A DNA stretch of 64,000 bases from Elgaria multicarinata webbii (lineage: Eukaryota; Chordata; Lepidosauria; Squamata; Anguidae): NCBI RefSeq assembly GCF_023053635.1, contig NC_086172.1, positions 26,999,501-27,063,500 of the forward strand. The letters run 5' to 3'. The notes beneath the pieces are model-generated. The model was not told the DNA's origin, did no database searches, and worked only from the letters and a program-made list of their open reading frames with translations. Below, in pieces: positions 44,011 through 55,190 of this stretch; the first letter of the stretch is position 1, and the number at the start of each line of letters is the position of its first letter. The position numbers and the translations under genes were made by a program.

Positions 44011-47000
44011 CAGAAAGACTCATTATTCCAGCACCAGGTTAAACAATCGCCCAACTATATATATTTAAAAACAACAACCTTAAGCCTGGCTTATGTGTAG
44101 TCTGCTCTATTTTTATGGCTATGGTTTGTTTTTATTTTGTCACATTTGTGGCATGTTTCATTCTCTCAATGTCTCTTGTACGCCATGCTGGTATCCATTA
44201 GGGTGAAGAACAGTTAAAAAAAATCTCATTCAAAAACGTGTAATGTCTTTTATTAGTTTTAAGATTACCTGTAAAAAGCAGCCAAATATTATTACCCCAA
44301 TTCTTTTTGTGACAGTCAACAGACTTATCTAAACTCTTATCTAAACAAGGTGGACTAATTTAACAGTCCCTTGAACAGACCTCAATGTGAGAGAAATAAC
44401 ATACATTTCTGTAGCAAAACTGGTACAGTATTTCCAGGGAACTGATCAGTCCAGGATAAATAGGTTGCATTTTAAAACATTTTCAAGGCAAAGGAGTTTT
44501 CCACTGCCACTTTGTTCAACCTATTGCTTTCCAGTGGAGTACTTAAGAGTGCAACTTGTCAAGAGCTGTGGATTTATCTGATGTGGCACACAGTACTAAT
44601 GAAGGCGCTACTGTCAGAGTAAGAGAAGTTTGTGAGGGAAAAACTGGGCCTTGCAACACTGAAGAGATTATTCAGCGAGTCTCTTTTGTTAACAGCACTA
44701 ATTTAGAGAAAATAGCATCCTATCACATGAATGGGTAACAACACTGTTCTAATAAACAGAAAACAGGCAGTCTTTATATACATTTGTATTTTGCCCAAGA
44801 GGAAAATATCTTAAGGTCAGAACACACTTTGGTATATTTTCTCTTAAACAATGTAGCGATCTTTAATTTTGCATTCGGGAAGCCAGAAGGTAAACTTATT
44901 AGAATTACACATACACACACACAACCCACCCGTCTAGGGATGGGGGAGAAATCTATTTGCATTTTAATGCAAACCAAGGTAATTCACATTTCCTAAACTA
45001 ATACAGAAAGCAATTATCCTTGGTTTCCACAGTTCGCTGACCAAAAATTGCACACATTGGGGGAAATTGTGCACAAAACACATACATATGGGGACATTCG
45101 CACAAAAATGCACAAGAATTTTCATGCAGATATTTTACCAAATATTTGCTAACAGATTTAGAAACATGACAGAATGATTTTTTTGCTTCAGAAAAATGCA
45201 AACATTGTAGAAAGACAGATTTGTCCATCTGACAAGGCAGCACTTTCTTAAATGCTGCACCAAAAACATACCTATCAATCAGAACAGCTAAAGAACTGGC
45301 TGGAACAACTGGTAACCTTATTGCTTTACAATATTTTTTTCAGATTCAGAACATTTAGAGATTACAAAGAGATGCTAATGTTAAACATTTCTGAAACCTG
45401 AAATATTAATGGGAATTGTACAACATAATGTTATCAATTTGACAAATATCAAAACAGTTTATTGTGGAACTATATTTTATCTACAGTTATAGCTTTTTCC
45501 ATCTTACAGTCTGCATGTTTCACATATATAATGAAAAGAGGTATAATCCAGGAGTCCTCCATTTACCTGAAGAAACCTAACAGTAGCTAGTTTACCTCTA
45601 CTCTGGAGGGAAAAAGTAATCTTAGAAGAACCATTTTGTAACACATCAACACCTATGGCAGGAAAAAAACCAAAGTGCTTATTCATAAAGCAGCTTTCAA
45701 TGGCCAGTAGCAGTTTCTGTCTGCCACATTGAAAAAAGAATTATTGGTACAGAAAACCAACACATTTATATTCTGATAAAAATGTTGGGCTTCATCCAAT
45801 GTTGCACAATTGAACTTTCCCATCCTCTCTTCCTCCTTCATACCTGCAAAATCTGCTCTGGAGGATCCCCCAACCCCCCAAAGCAGATTTGGGTGGACAG
45901 GGAGCTGCAGGGAATCTGCTCCACTGGCAGATGCTATTCCATCACTGGATGGACACAACTGGATTTCACCCATTCTTAGGAACTTAAAAGGTACTTTCCC
46001 ACACAATAAAACTGACCTAGGCCATAGCTAGACCTAAGGTTTATCCCTGGATTGTCCAGGGGTCAAACCTGTTCATCTAGGTGATACACAGGGGATCCAG
46101 TGCTTAGGCAGGGGCAAACCCTGGATGATCCCAGGATAAACCTTAGGTCTAGCTGTGGCCCTATTGTTCTTACTAACTTTCAACTTCTGTTTTCAGATCA
46201 AAAGTGGAAATGACTGCTAAATGCTGGATATTTTGGTCTCAAGACTGATTTTTAAGCCACCCCAAATAAAAGGGATGCTTTCAATTATTTTGTAAAGTGA
46301 GTTCCAAAACCTGAGGTGCAAAAACCTTGCTTACCTCTTACATGTAATTCAAAATGCTACAGAAATATCTGACTGGAATGTGTGAACTTCAAGAACACTG
46401 CTAACATTCAACTAATGCACACTGGTATTCTGGCTATACACACACACACACAACCCCCAAACAGTTTGTGCACTTGGTCAGCATACTCAAGAGTGCCCAC
46501 ACAAGCTGACCTCCCCATTTATTTTCATGTGTACGTTCCTTCGCATGTACCCCTGAACAGAAATGAATAGGCAAAAGGGGTCAGTGTGCAAACTCTCAAG
46601 TGCCAACAAGGAACCACTGGATCACCACAGATGTCTATCATGGATGGGCAGAACTTATTTCATGTCTGATACTTTTCTAGGAAAGTATGAGAATCACTCT
46701 CCCCACCTCCCTCTGAAACACTGCATTTGAATACTGCATTTATATAGTTTACTCATACTCCAAAGTAGAATAGTCTACAGATGGGATAATAAGCAGTAAG
46801 TGATTCTCTTCTTCCATGTCGGGGCACCCAATTTTCACTGATTCCCCTTAGTCACTTGATTCCCTATCCCCTCTGAACAGGAATCAGGGGAAGCCTCCTG
46901 ACAACTCCCCTACCAAGAGTTGGGGAAACCTCCAGAATATAATGGAATGTGGTGCAGAAAGGTGCAATAGGAAGAATAAGTTTGTGAAAATTGGGTTATA

Positions 47001-48353
47001 CAAGCAGAAGCACTTCCTACTTAAGGCAAAGTTATCACTGGATACAACCCATAATACTGAAACTTCTGTTCTTGATAATAGCTCCAGTTTGATTACTATC
47101 ACTCTACCTCTTACCAATATTTTTCATATAGATATTCTGAGGACAGAAAGATTCCTGAACATGTTACTCTTAGAGATTTAAACCATATTTTGATCATTCC
47201 ATTTTCATACAATGTACTGTTTTGCAAATGCTGAGTTCCAAACAATTTATAAAGGTACTCTACAACATTACTCGAAAGTGCTATAGTAGTTTTAGTGATA
47301 GTTCTAAATCATTTCTTAACTACATAGATATCAAGGTGCTTTACACTGTTGTAGACTTGCAGTCTCGGAGGTTGCAGAGTCTACCGCTTCATGTTCCTGT
47401 TATCAAATCATAGCCACTGTGTTATGAACTTTTCAAATACTTATGTTACTAACATAATTCTGAAACTTAACATAACCTAAAATATTAGCATTGTAGTTAC
47501 CTGTAGCTTAACTTTTAGCAAAAGCTATTTGTCACAAAGGGTCTAACAGTCTCAAGTTATAAAAGTTCAAAAATGTATTAAGAGATAGTCAAGTATCAGT
47601 ATTTATAGGGAATGTTGAACAAGGAGTATACATTCTTGGTCACATAAAAAAAGATAGATATTTAATACTCTTAAGTCTCCAAAAACCTATTCACTAATAG
47701 ATGTTCAGCAATGGTTAGAAACTGTAGAGCACCCTTGATACAACAGCATGGTAGTTAATAAACCTTATTTCTGTAGGAAAATGTAATTTATACTTAGTCC
47801 CACTGAAGTCTTAGAATGTATCAAAATAACCAACTTACTGTATTGTTTGTGCTATACCAAAGTGCTAAGAAACTATGTTATCAATGCAACCTATGACTGT
47901 TGAGTTAACACTTCTAAATAAAAGGATGAATCATTTGAAATGCTTGAAAACAAAAATTTCCTAAGTCACCAGAAACATTTTAGAACGCTATTTCTGAAGC
48001 CTGGATGTGAAAGTTTTGGCCACAAAAAAACATACAGGCAAAGCAAACGTTAAGCAAACTTTCAATCTCGCTTAAAGAGGTTTCAGATGAATTGGTATTG
48101 CTTTTGTTCAGGAATCTTAGTCTCTATCAGAGCAAAAGGATTTACCTTTAAAGCCATATATTTCTTGTGGCTCTTCAGTTGTAAAAGCAGTTAAAGTCTG
48201 GATACTAATCAAGGTTTGTCTTAAAAAGCAAACACTAACACAGGCCATAGTATTTCCCCTTCCAGGACATAGGAAAACGCACATTCTCAAACAGTTAAGT
48301 CAAGGTTTAAGATGTATTTTTGCAATTAATACAGTATTGTTATATTAACAATG
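44000..48353 (-). other. C2orf69: Repeat-poor region downstream of C2orf69, possible long 3' UTR
   Basis: About 4.3 kb below the C2orf69 stop with only one clear transposon (46020-46160). Minus-strand AATAAA hexamers lie at 46518-46523, 45458-45463 and 44249-44254. A long 3' UTR is inferred from the unusual lack of repeats; the actual end is unknown. No credible open frame is present. Confidence 0.4.
46020..46160. mobile_element. GGCC-ended foldback transposon (141 bp)
   Basis: The ends GGCCATAGCTAGACCTAAGG and GGTCTAGCTGTGGCC are inverted. It is flanked by CTA at 46017-46019 and 46161-46163. Lies in the possible C2orf69 3' UTR. Confidence 0.88.
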
Positions 48354-49187
48354 TCAGAATACTTCATGTACTCTGAAGTGGTTGTCTAAAGAAGATACTT
48401 CATCGGCAAAATGAAGCTGGCTATTTACATTCACGCCAAGCTCTTCAAGAATTTGTACAAATCTCTTGTGCTCTTTTCCAATCCATGCCCTCATTGTATC
48501 AAATACCTGGTATGGTGTGACGTGAGCATTAACTGAAATCCCAGTCTGTGAAAAGTCTAGAAGCACATCAGGGTAGGTCACCCAAGTATTGCTTCCTCCA
48601 GAATGACCACCATCCAGCCAGTAAATTGCTTTTATGTTTTTTATGAAGGCATTTATGTCCTTGTCCCTTTTTGCTTCCTTCAGTTCATGAAGTAACTGAT
48701 TTAAGACAACACAACCTTTACTGAACCCTATCAAAGTGAATGACACTCCACCAATAACAGAAGGCTCAATAAAGCTCATTGTAGAATGATTGAAGCGTTC
48801 ACAATCTCTCTCCCTTTCTGCTGCTGGACATCCATTAGTAGTAGCAACCGTAGGTAAATCAGAAGTAATTGCCTTTGCATCTGTGCTGAAATCATACATG
48901 GCCTTCTGAGACAGCAAAACATTTTGAGCAAGCTTAAATGCATTAACTAGTAATGCATGAAGGTGTTTGAAGGCTCCAAAGTCAATGCTGTGTTCAGGTG
49001 CTCCAAACATATTGCTTGCCACAAAATTATCATAGCAGCTGAATTTGTGCAAATGCATACGGGAACTTTTTATAACCCAAATGTAACTGCCTGGGAAACG
49101 ACGCCCAAGAATAGCAGCAACATTTTCTAAGCACCATCGTTCCCACTGGAAATTTTCTGGATGGCAAACCATAATTTCATGATAGTT
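48354..49187 (-). CDS. C2orf69: C2orf69 exon 2 and stop
   Basis: One 834-bp exon holding the conserved domain, from NYHEIMVCHPENFQWERW to FRVHEVF and the stop. The acceptor is TCTTATTTCAG. Confidence 0.95.
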   Translation of the reverse strand, partial: NYHEIMVCHPENFQWERWCLENVAAILGRRFPGSYIWVIKSSRMHLHKFSCYDNFVASNMFGAPEHSIDFGAFKHLHALLVNAFKLAQNVLLSQKAMYDFSTDAKAITSDLPTVATTNGCPAAERERDCERFNHSTMSFIEPSVIGGVSFTLIGFSKGCVVLNQLLHELKEAKRDKDINAFIKNIKAIYWLDGGHSGGSNTWVTYPDVLLDFSQTGISVNAHVTPYQVFDTMRAWIGKEHKRFVQILEELGVNVNSQLHFADEVSSLDNHFRVHEVF

Positions 49188-52044
49188 CTGAAATAAGACA
49201 AGAGACAAAGAATGTCATTATTTTATAGCAAACTGCTAGAAAAAATACAAGTCATATGCACTTCTAAAATAAATGGTTCTTGCTCAAGTAAGTGAGAAAG
49301 GTTAGTAAGTGCTGTTAACAAAAAAATAATAAGGTATGCACTTGAAATGAAATTGGAGAATGAGACTGAACAGCATAAAGTGGAAGATGTGCATTTTATC
49401 TGAAAGAAAATGTCAATGTTTGTAATTATGATCCTTGCTTTTCAGTATTTGGTTTTCAGTCTCTTTCTTAATAAATTAAAATATCTGGATCCCCCTTGCC
49501 CAGATAATGACATTTCCAACTGAAATATGAGGTTGGAGAATTATAATTTAGAAAAAGAGAAAGGCCTAACTTGTCAAGACGATGGAATTCCACAACTGGA
49601 TTTCCCATCTCTTTAAATTTTAGTAAATAGTACACATTTCAGATTAGGGCTCAAGTGTGGTATGTGTGGGTGGTGGTATGTGTGGAGCAGCCTTTCCCAC
49701 AGTACTATTTTTCTGATGATAATCATCTTCCCCCAAAGCTGCTATTCATATTTAAGGAGAACATATCTAATGATGGATCACCATTATCTCATTGGCAGCA
49801 ATCATGCACAGTCGGGAGAACTTCACTGGACTTACTTCCAAGAAAACATGCACAAGGGACAAGACAGAAATTACAAACAGCATAAAGTTTTAAAATAAAA
49901 CTTTTTAAAATCATTAGACAAACTACTGTAGGTATAACAGCAGACATAATAGCTAAATGGAACTAAACAGGAATTGGTCATCATCATTATGCCCTATTGG
50001 TGAGCATCCCAGGGGCATTTAGATGGTCACTGTTATAAACAAATCACTGGACAAGATAAACCTTGGTTGGATCCAGCAAGTGACATCACTGAACACACTA
50101 TTTATCTCTTTGCAGCTCAGATGAATCAGCATACAGTCCGCAAAGGCCCTTAATACAATATATTCAACCTTTTATTTTTATAACTACCCTGGAGTTTTTC
50201 TTTGAGGTTAGTGAGATTTATTTAGCAGTTTGAAGTTTGCACTTTTTCTGCTTTTGGGACTCCAGTAACACCTCCTTTTCCCCATGCATGCATTCTAATT
50301 AAGCCAGACTTCTGCTGAGCACAACTGGGCTAGAACAAAATACAGGACATATTTAGTTCCTCAGGTAACCATTTTTTAAAAAAAGGGGGGAGAACAATTA
50401 CCACTTTCACTCCAAGTTTCATTAATTGAAGGTAAACCCTCACTAATCTCTCCACAATTATGGGTACAAAGCACCTTAGAATTCTGATCTCATCTGCCCT
50501 CATAGTTTAACTTTGAAATCAACAGCACTTGAGTTCTAGCTTACAATTGGTTTAAGCAGGTTTAACTGTGTTGGACTGTAACTATAGTATCTGTAAAGTC
50601 TCCCCCTACCCTTTGTCCCCAAAAACTTATGCTGAGAGAAACCTACTCAGAGTGGCAATTCTACCTTCCCACCAAGGAGAAATAAAGGGCTCTGAGAGTA
50701 GGAAATATTCCCAAGCACCAGTTTTGCTCCATAATTGACACCAGCAACATAAGAATACAGACCATCAGCCACAACCCTGGACTGCATTTCTATTAATATT
50801 CTGCACATGATAACTTACACAAAATGGCAAACAGGGCTATGTTTGAGGAGAAAATTGCAGATTCTTAATTTTGTGAACCGTCCAGAGAGCTTCGGCTATT
50901 GGGTGGTATAGAAATGCAATAAATAAATAAATACATCCAATATACCCCCCCCCAAAGTCTTTTGACTGAAATATTTAAACCTCAACTTTTACTTTATCAG
51001 AAGTTGAGCCTATAGAGCAATGAGGTGGCAGAATAGGAATTTATTGAAAAATACTATGTCAGTCAAGGCCTAAATGGAGACTACAGTTCCTTCCAGTGAA
51101 ACACTTCTGATTCTGCATCTAGCATTTTTCAACAGGAAATTATCCCTTCAAAGTCTGAGGAAGACTGAGCAAATAAATAAATAAATAATAAACAAAACCC
51201 AGAAGATTTGCAGCCCCGAAATTTCATTCCCTTTCTGCCTGCTAAAGAAAGCTCATGCTCGTTAGAGTAAATAAATAAACCCAAGTGCCTCACAGGACAG
51301 TCCTAGGCAGGCCTACTCAGAAGTAACTCCCAGAGGTCAATGGGCTTACTCCCAGGTAAGTGCGCACAGGAAAAGATGCCACCGGTCTCTTCTGCAAGCC
51401 AGTGTGCACCAGTTGCTGGGGAACATGGGTGGGAGGGTGCTGTTGCACCATGTCCTGCTTGTTCATCCCTGGCCGGTGGCTGGTTGGCCGCTGTGTGAAC
51501 AGAGCGCTGGACTAGATGGACTCTTGGTCTGATCCAGCATCAGGGCTCTTTTTACGTCATGATCCTTTCGCACGTTTCCTCGGAAGTAAGACAGCCCCGA
51601 GGCCTTTACAAGCCATTCCCCCACCTCCGAAAGGAAGCCTCGTCCTCTCTGACAGGAGACTGGGGTGGCTCGTTCGCCTACCTGCACGTCCCCGGGGAAA
51701 TAGATGACATGATGCTGAGGCGGCTCCAGCAAGGCAGCAGACGAGGGTGGCAGCAGCAGTACGTCGTTGGCTTTGAAGGGCTCGGCGCCCGGCACCTCAG
51801 ACAGCCGCAGCAGGCTCAGCCCGGGCGAAGACGATGACGACGGGGAGGCGCCGCCGCCGCTACCACCACCGGCGGCGCCGCCTCCCCCTTCGCTAGAGCT
51901 CCTGCTGCCGCCGCCGCCGCCCGAGGGCCCCGACAAGCAGGTAGCCGGAGCTCCACGCAGGCTCATAGTCCGCCCCAGGCAGAGCAAAGCGGGGGCGACG
52001 AGTCCCCTCAAAACCGAGGCGACAGGTGAGCACTGCCTGCTCAT
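48354..52044 (-). CDS. C2orf69: C2orf69 homologue, mitochondrial alpha/beta-hydrolase-like protein (2 exons)
   Basis: Exon 1 is 51682-52044 (121 residues) and exon 2 is 48354-49187 (277 residues plus stop); total 398 residues against 385 in human. The N-terminus MSRQCSPVASVLRGLVAPAL is hydrophobic and Arg-containing, and is followed by a Gly/Ser-rich low-complexity stretch. The exon junction falls in FPGDVQ|NYHEIM, as I recall for human. Exon 2 shows SYIWVIKSSRMHLHKFSCYD and FGAPEH. It also has GFSKG, a GxSxG nucleophile-elbow motif with Ser near residue 277, then YWLDGGHSGGSNTWVTYP and the end NHFRVHEVF. In people the gene is linked to a fatal mitochondrial and autoinflammatory disease; the biochemical activity is not firmly known. 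The first in-frame ATG was chosen, in a weak Kozak context. Confidence 0.94.
50868..50935 (+). mobile_element. L2-type LINE 3' tail
   Basis: GTCCAGAGAGCTTCGGCTAT then GGGTGGTATAGAAATGCAAT and (AAAT)n. Confidence 0.75.
51400..51560 (+). mobile_element. CR1-type LINE 3' end
   Basis: GCGCTGGACTAGATGGACTC then TTGGTCTGATCCAGCATCAG, the 3' end of the same subfamily as 2680-3190. Confidence 0.75.
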
Positions 52045-52430
52045 GGAGGCTCCTCTGCGCTCGCCCAGAGCTCCGCCTCCCTCGCGCGCTCTGCCAGGCC
52101 TCCCGACGGCTCCCGCAGCCCAAACAAACAAACCAGCCAACCAACCAACGGGCCTGGCCCGCACACACCTCCGAAGCGGCGCACTGCTGACTGCGCATGC
52201 GCCTGGTGAGTGGGCGGACCTTTCTTAGTAGGGGTACGGCGAAGACGAAGGGGAGGGTTGAGAGAGAGAGAGAGACTCGCTTTTTCTATGATTGGCAGTT
52301 CGGGTTTCTTCCCAACGGTTGGATGTGAGGCGGAACGCGGGAAAATCAACGAGGAAAACCAGCGGGGGAGGGGGCAGGCGAAGCGGGAGCAGACGGGTGA
52401 ACGCATGCGCGCTGCTCAATTCTAGGACGT
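51660..52430 (-). promoter_or_regulatory. C2orf69: CpG-rich promoter of C2orf69
   Basis: Dense CpG sequence covers exon 1 and about 380 bp upstream, stopping sharply at the Helitron border near 52440. A TATA box was not seen; the GC-rich type is typical of housekeeping genes. Confidence 0.7.
51682..52044 (-). CDS. C2orf69: C2orf69 exon 1 (coding part)
   Basis: Encodes the variable leader, a Gly/Ser-rich tract and the conserved PPQHHVIYFPGDVQ. The donor is CAG|GTAGGC, phase 0. Very GC-rich. An open antisense frame over it is a composition artefact. Confidence 0.9.
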
Positions 52431-52439
52431 TTCATTCCA

Positions 52440-54174
52440 TCTATATAAATAAAAATGTAAATGTTCGTTCGAAACAGACGTTATATCTCCGAAAGTTCTT
52501 CACCGATTGCTTTGAAATTTTGACACAACATTGCATTCGAATACGCGAGCGTTGTTATGTAACTATGTTCTATATGGGGACAAAAGTTTGTCTTAAAATC
52601 GAAGAAATAGGCCTCCTCAAAACCAGTCCTGCTGATCATTGTGACATCGCCAACCAGTAGGCCAATCCTCTGCCTCCTCTCCTATTTGCATGTTCTCTTC
52701 TATTTGCTCTTATAGGTCATTGTGACATTGCCAACTAGTAGGCCAATCCACTGCCTCTGCCTTCTCTCCTATTTGCATGTTCTCTCCTATTTGCTCTTAT
52801 AGGTCATTGTGACATCGCCAACCAGTAGGCCAATCCACTGCCTCTGCCTCCTCTCCTATTTGCATGTTCTCTCATAATTGGCTGAGTGAATATAGATGTC
52901 ACACCTGTGACAGTTACACGTTCTGAAGAAAGGTAACTGCCAGGAGTTTCCACTAACCTCCTCACCATAAAAACATCCTTTTACAATTCATTGAAACTCC
53001 CACGTGCAACATTTCCAAAGCATCCGGCATGGGAAAAATAATATTACAAAAATGCAAACTTATTGTTTGGGATGAATGCACACAAAAAATCACTCGAGGC
53101 TCTTGATCGATCATTGCAAGATTTGCGTGGAAACAACAGACCATTTGGGAACGCATTAATATTGCTTGCAGGAAATTTCAGGCAAACATTACCTGTAATT
53201 CCTCGATCGACACCAGCGGATGAAATAAATGCTTGCCTGAAATACTCTACTTTGTGGCGACACGTAAAGACGTTAAAATTAACTACAAATATGCATGTCC
53301 AGCTGAGATATTCTCACGTCAATTGCTGGAAATTGGGAACGGAAAGGTGCCGGTTGATCTGACCTCAGGACGAATTTTATTACCTCATAACTTCTGTAAT
53401 TTAGTGACGTCAAAAGAAGAATTGGTTGAAAAAGTATTTCCAAATATTCAAACCAATTATAAGAATCACGATTGGCTGAGTGAATGAGCTATTCTTGCGG
53501 CCAAGAACAAAAACGTCTACGAACTTAGCAATATTATTCAATCTAACATTCAAAGCGAGGCAGTCACATACAAGTCCATCGACACTGTTGTGGAAGCAGA
53601 TGAAGCAGTTAATTATCCAACAGAATTTTTGAATTCACTCGATCTGACAGGGATGCCACCGCACGTACTGCAATTGAAAATCAGCCTGCCAATTATCATG
53701 TTGCAAAATATCAACCAGCCAAAACTTTGCAACGGCACGCGGCTTGCAGTAAAAAAATTACTGAGCAACGTCATAGAAGGAACAATCTTGACAGGACCTT
53801 TCAAAGGTGAAGATGTCCTCATTCCTCGCATTCCTATGATTCCAACAGATATGCCATTTCAATTTAAGAGATTGCAATTCCCAATTCGATTGGCATTTGC
53901 AATCACCATCAACAAAGCTCAGGGCCAATCTTTAGAATTGTGCGGTTTAGATCTAGACACAGATTGCTTCTCACATGGACAATTATATGTTGCGTGTTCT
54001 AGAGTTGGCAAACCAGACAATCTCTATATCTACACAGACAATGGAACAACTAAAAATATTGTATACCCACAAGCATTGTGAAATTAAACATATTAGAAAC
54101 ATCTGCTTTGTCTTTTTTTTTCTTTTCAATTTAACCAGACTGAGCCACAGCAACGTGTGGCAGGGTACAGCCAG
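52440..54174 (+). mobile_element. Helitron, internally deleted, with helicase 3' part
   Basis: The start TCTATATAAATAAAAATG and the end GGGTACAGCCAG (CTAG-like) are preserved, with a GCCACA...TGTGGC hairpin at 54144-54161, 13 bp before the end. The flanking bases are A (52439) and T (54175), as Helitrons require. The frame at about 52960-54081 is a Pif1-type helicase: IVWDECT (Walker B), LLAGNFRQTLPVI, NINQPKLCNGTRL, FAITINKAQGQSLE and LYVACSRVGKP. The Rep endonuclease and the Walker A part are absent, and the helicase frame is broken at least twice, so it is non-autonomous. Confidence 0.93.
52641..52880 (+). repeat. Three tandem repeats of about 81-87 bp in the Helitron
   Basis: Units begin GTGACAT at 52641, 52722 and 52809, each followed by GCCAACCAGTAGGCCAATCC-like sequence and CTCCTATTTGCATGTTCTC. 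Confidence 0.85.
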
Positions 54175-54534
54175 TAAGCAAATAAGAATCTTCTATTTTT
54201 CTAAAAACATTTTAGATGTTTCTAAAAACATCTTCTAGGTGTTTTTTAAAAAAGGTGTTTAAAATTAATTCAGTTTATTTTTAAGTTGGAATGCACAATG
54301 GGAACAGGAGTTGGGGATTTGTGTGCAACCACTGGGAAGTGTAAATTTGTGCTGGAAAATTGAGAGGCAGGCAATGGGCCTGGAATCCAGGCATCTCCCT
54401 CTAGCACACACTGGAATTATGTTGGGAGACTCTGCCCAGAAGCTACCAATTATGGGATTTCTCCACAGGGTTTCTTGTTGCAATGGTCGCTGCCATTTTG
54501 AATATTCAGGGTGCGCTGAGAGTCCACTGTAACT

Positions 54535-54757
54535 TCCCGTGAACCCAATGAGGGTGGGTTGTTGGAGTGGTTAACAAGCTACCCACAACCCTAAAACAAC
54601 CCAGCCTTCCCAGGTTTGCAAAGAATGAAGCTGTGGTGGTGGCTTGGATTGGCAATCTGGCATCGATGGATTCCCATAACCCACTTTACCTAATAAGCCA
54701 TGGTAGACTGCAGTGATTGTGATGGCCCCAGGGAGAGGTTTCATCTCTCTAATGAAT
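54535..54757. mobile_element. CAACCC-type foldback repeat, left part
   Basis: GTGGGTTGTTGGAGTGGTTA near 54555 and AACAACCCAGCC near 54600. The right end (TTGTGCGAACC near 55190) appears after the LTR candidate. Confidence 0.5.
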
Positions 54758-55190
54758 GTCATGTGCCAAGGGTTAAAGATGGCTTCTCTGCCAAAGGGTG
54801 GCTACATGTGGCTATATGACAGATTTGCATTCCTTAATGGTGGACATCAGACAAAGGGAAAAACTTTCAACCAATGGAGCATCGAATGTAACCTATGACT
54901 CATTGAGATTGTGCACCTTAATTTGAAAATTGAATGTAACTTAACTTGCTAATCCAGAACTGACCAATAGAAGGGTTAGAAAGAGACGAACACCCTCTTG
55001 TAGTCAGGGCCTATATATACTGTGAGATTCCTTTGTTCTGGGTGCCTCCATCTTGTGGAACGGGAGAGTGCCCCCATACTGCAGTATCGGAAGTAAATGC
55101 ATTAAGTGTATTCTCCAGCCTCGTGTGTTTGATTGGCTATTAACGCGCCAGGGAAGCGGGCCTTTAAATCCCTTGTTAAGGGACAACACT
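54758..55190 (+). mobile_element. Candidate solo LTR (gammaretrovirus-like), fossil
   Basis: In order: TGTCATGTG start, an ACCAATAG CAAT-like box near 54965, a TATATATA box near 55012, a C-rich downstream part, and GGGACA near 55182. The U5-like segment (GTGTTTGATTGGCTATTAAC) resembles retroviral LTRs. No clean target duplication was found, so ends are approximate. No internal genes remain. Confidence 0.5.

Larger units (their letters stand above)
49188..51681 (-). other. C2orf69: C2orf69 intron 1
   Basis: Contains an L2 tail (about 50868-50935), a short palindromic repeat at about 51295-51366 and a CR1-type 3' end at about 51400-51560, 120 bp from exon 1. Nothing recognised in 49200-50860 or 50940-51290. 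Confidence 0.8.

Noticed and set aside
51767-52228. 153-residue Pro-rich plus-strand frame
   Set aside because: It is antisense to C2orf69 exon 1; the open frame follows from GC-rich composition.
53063-54081. Host Pif1-like helicase gene
   Set aside because: It lies within Helitron ends, is broken and lacks the N-terminal part of the domain.
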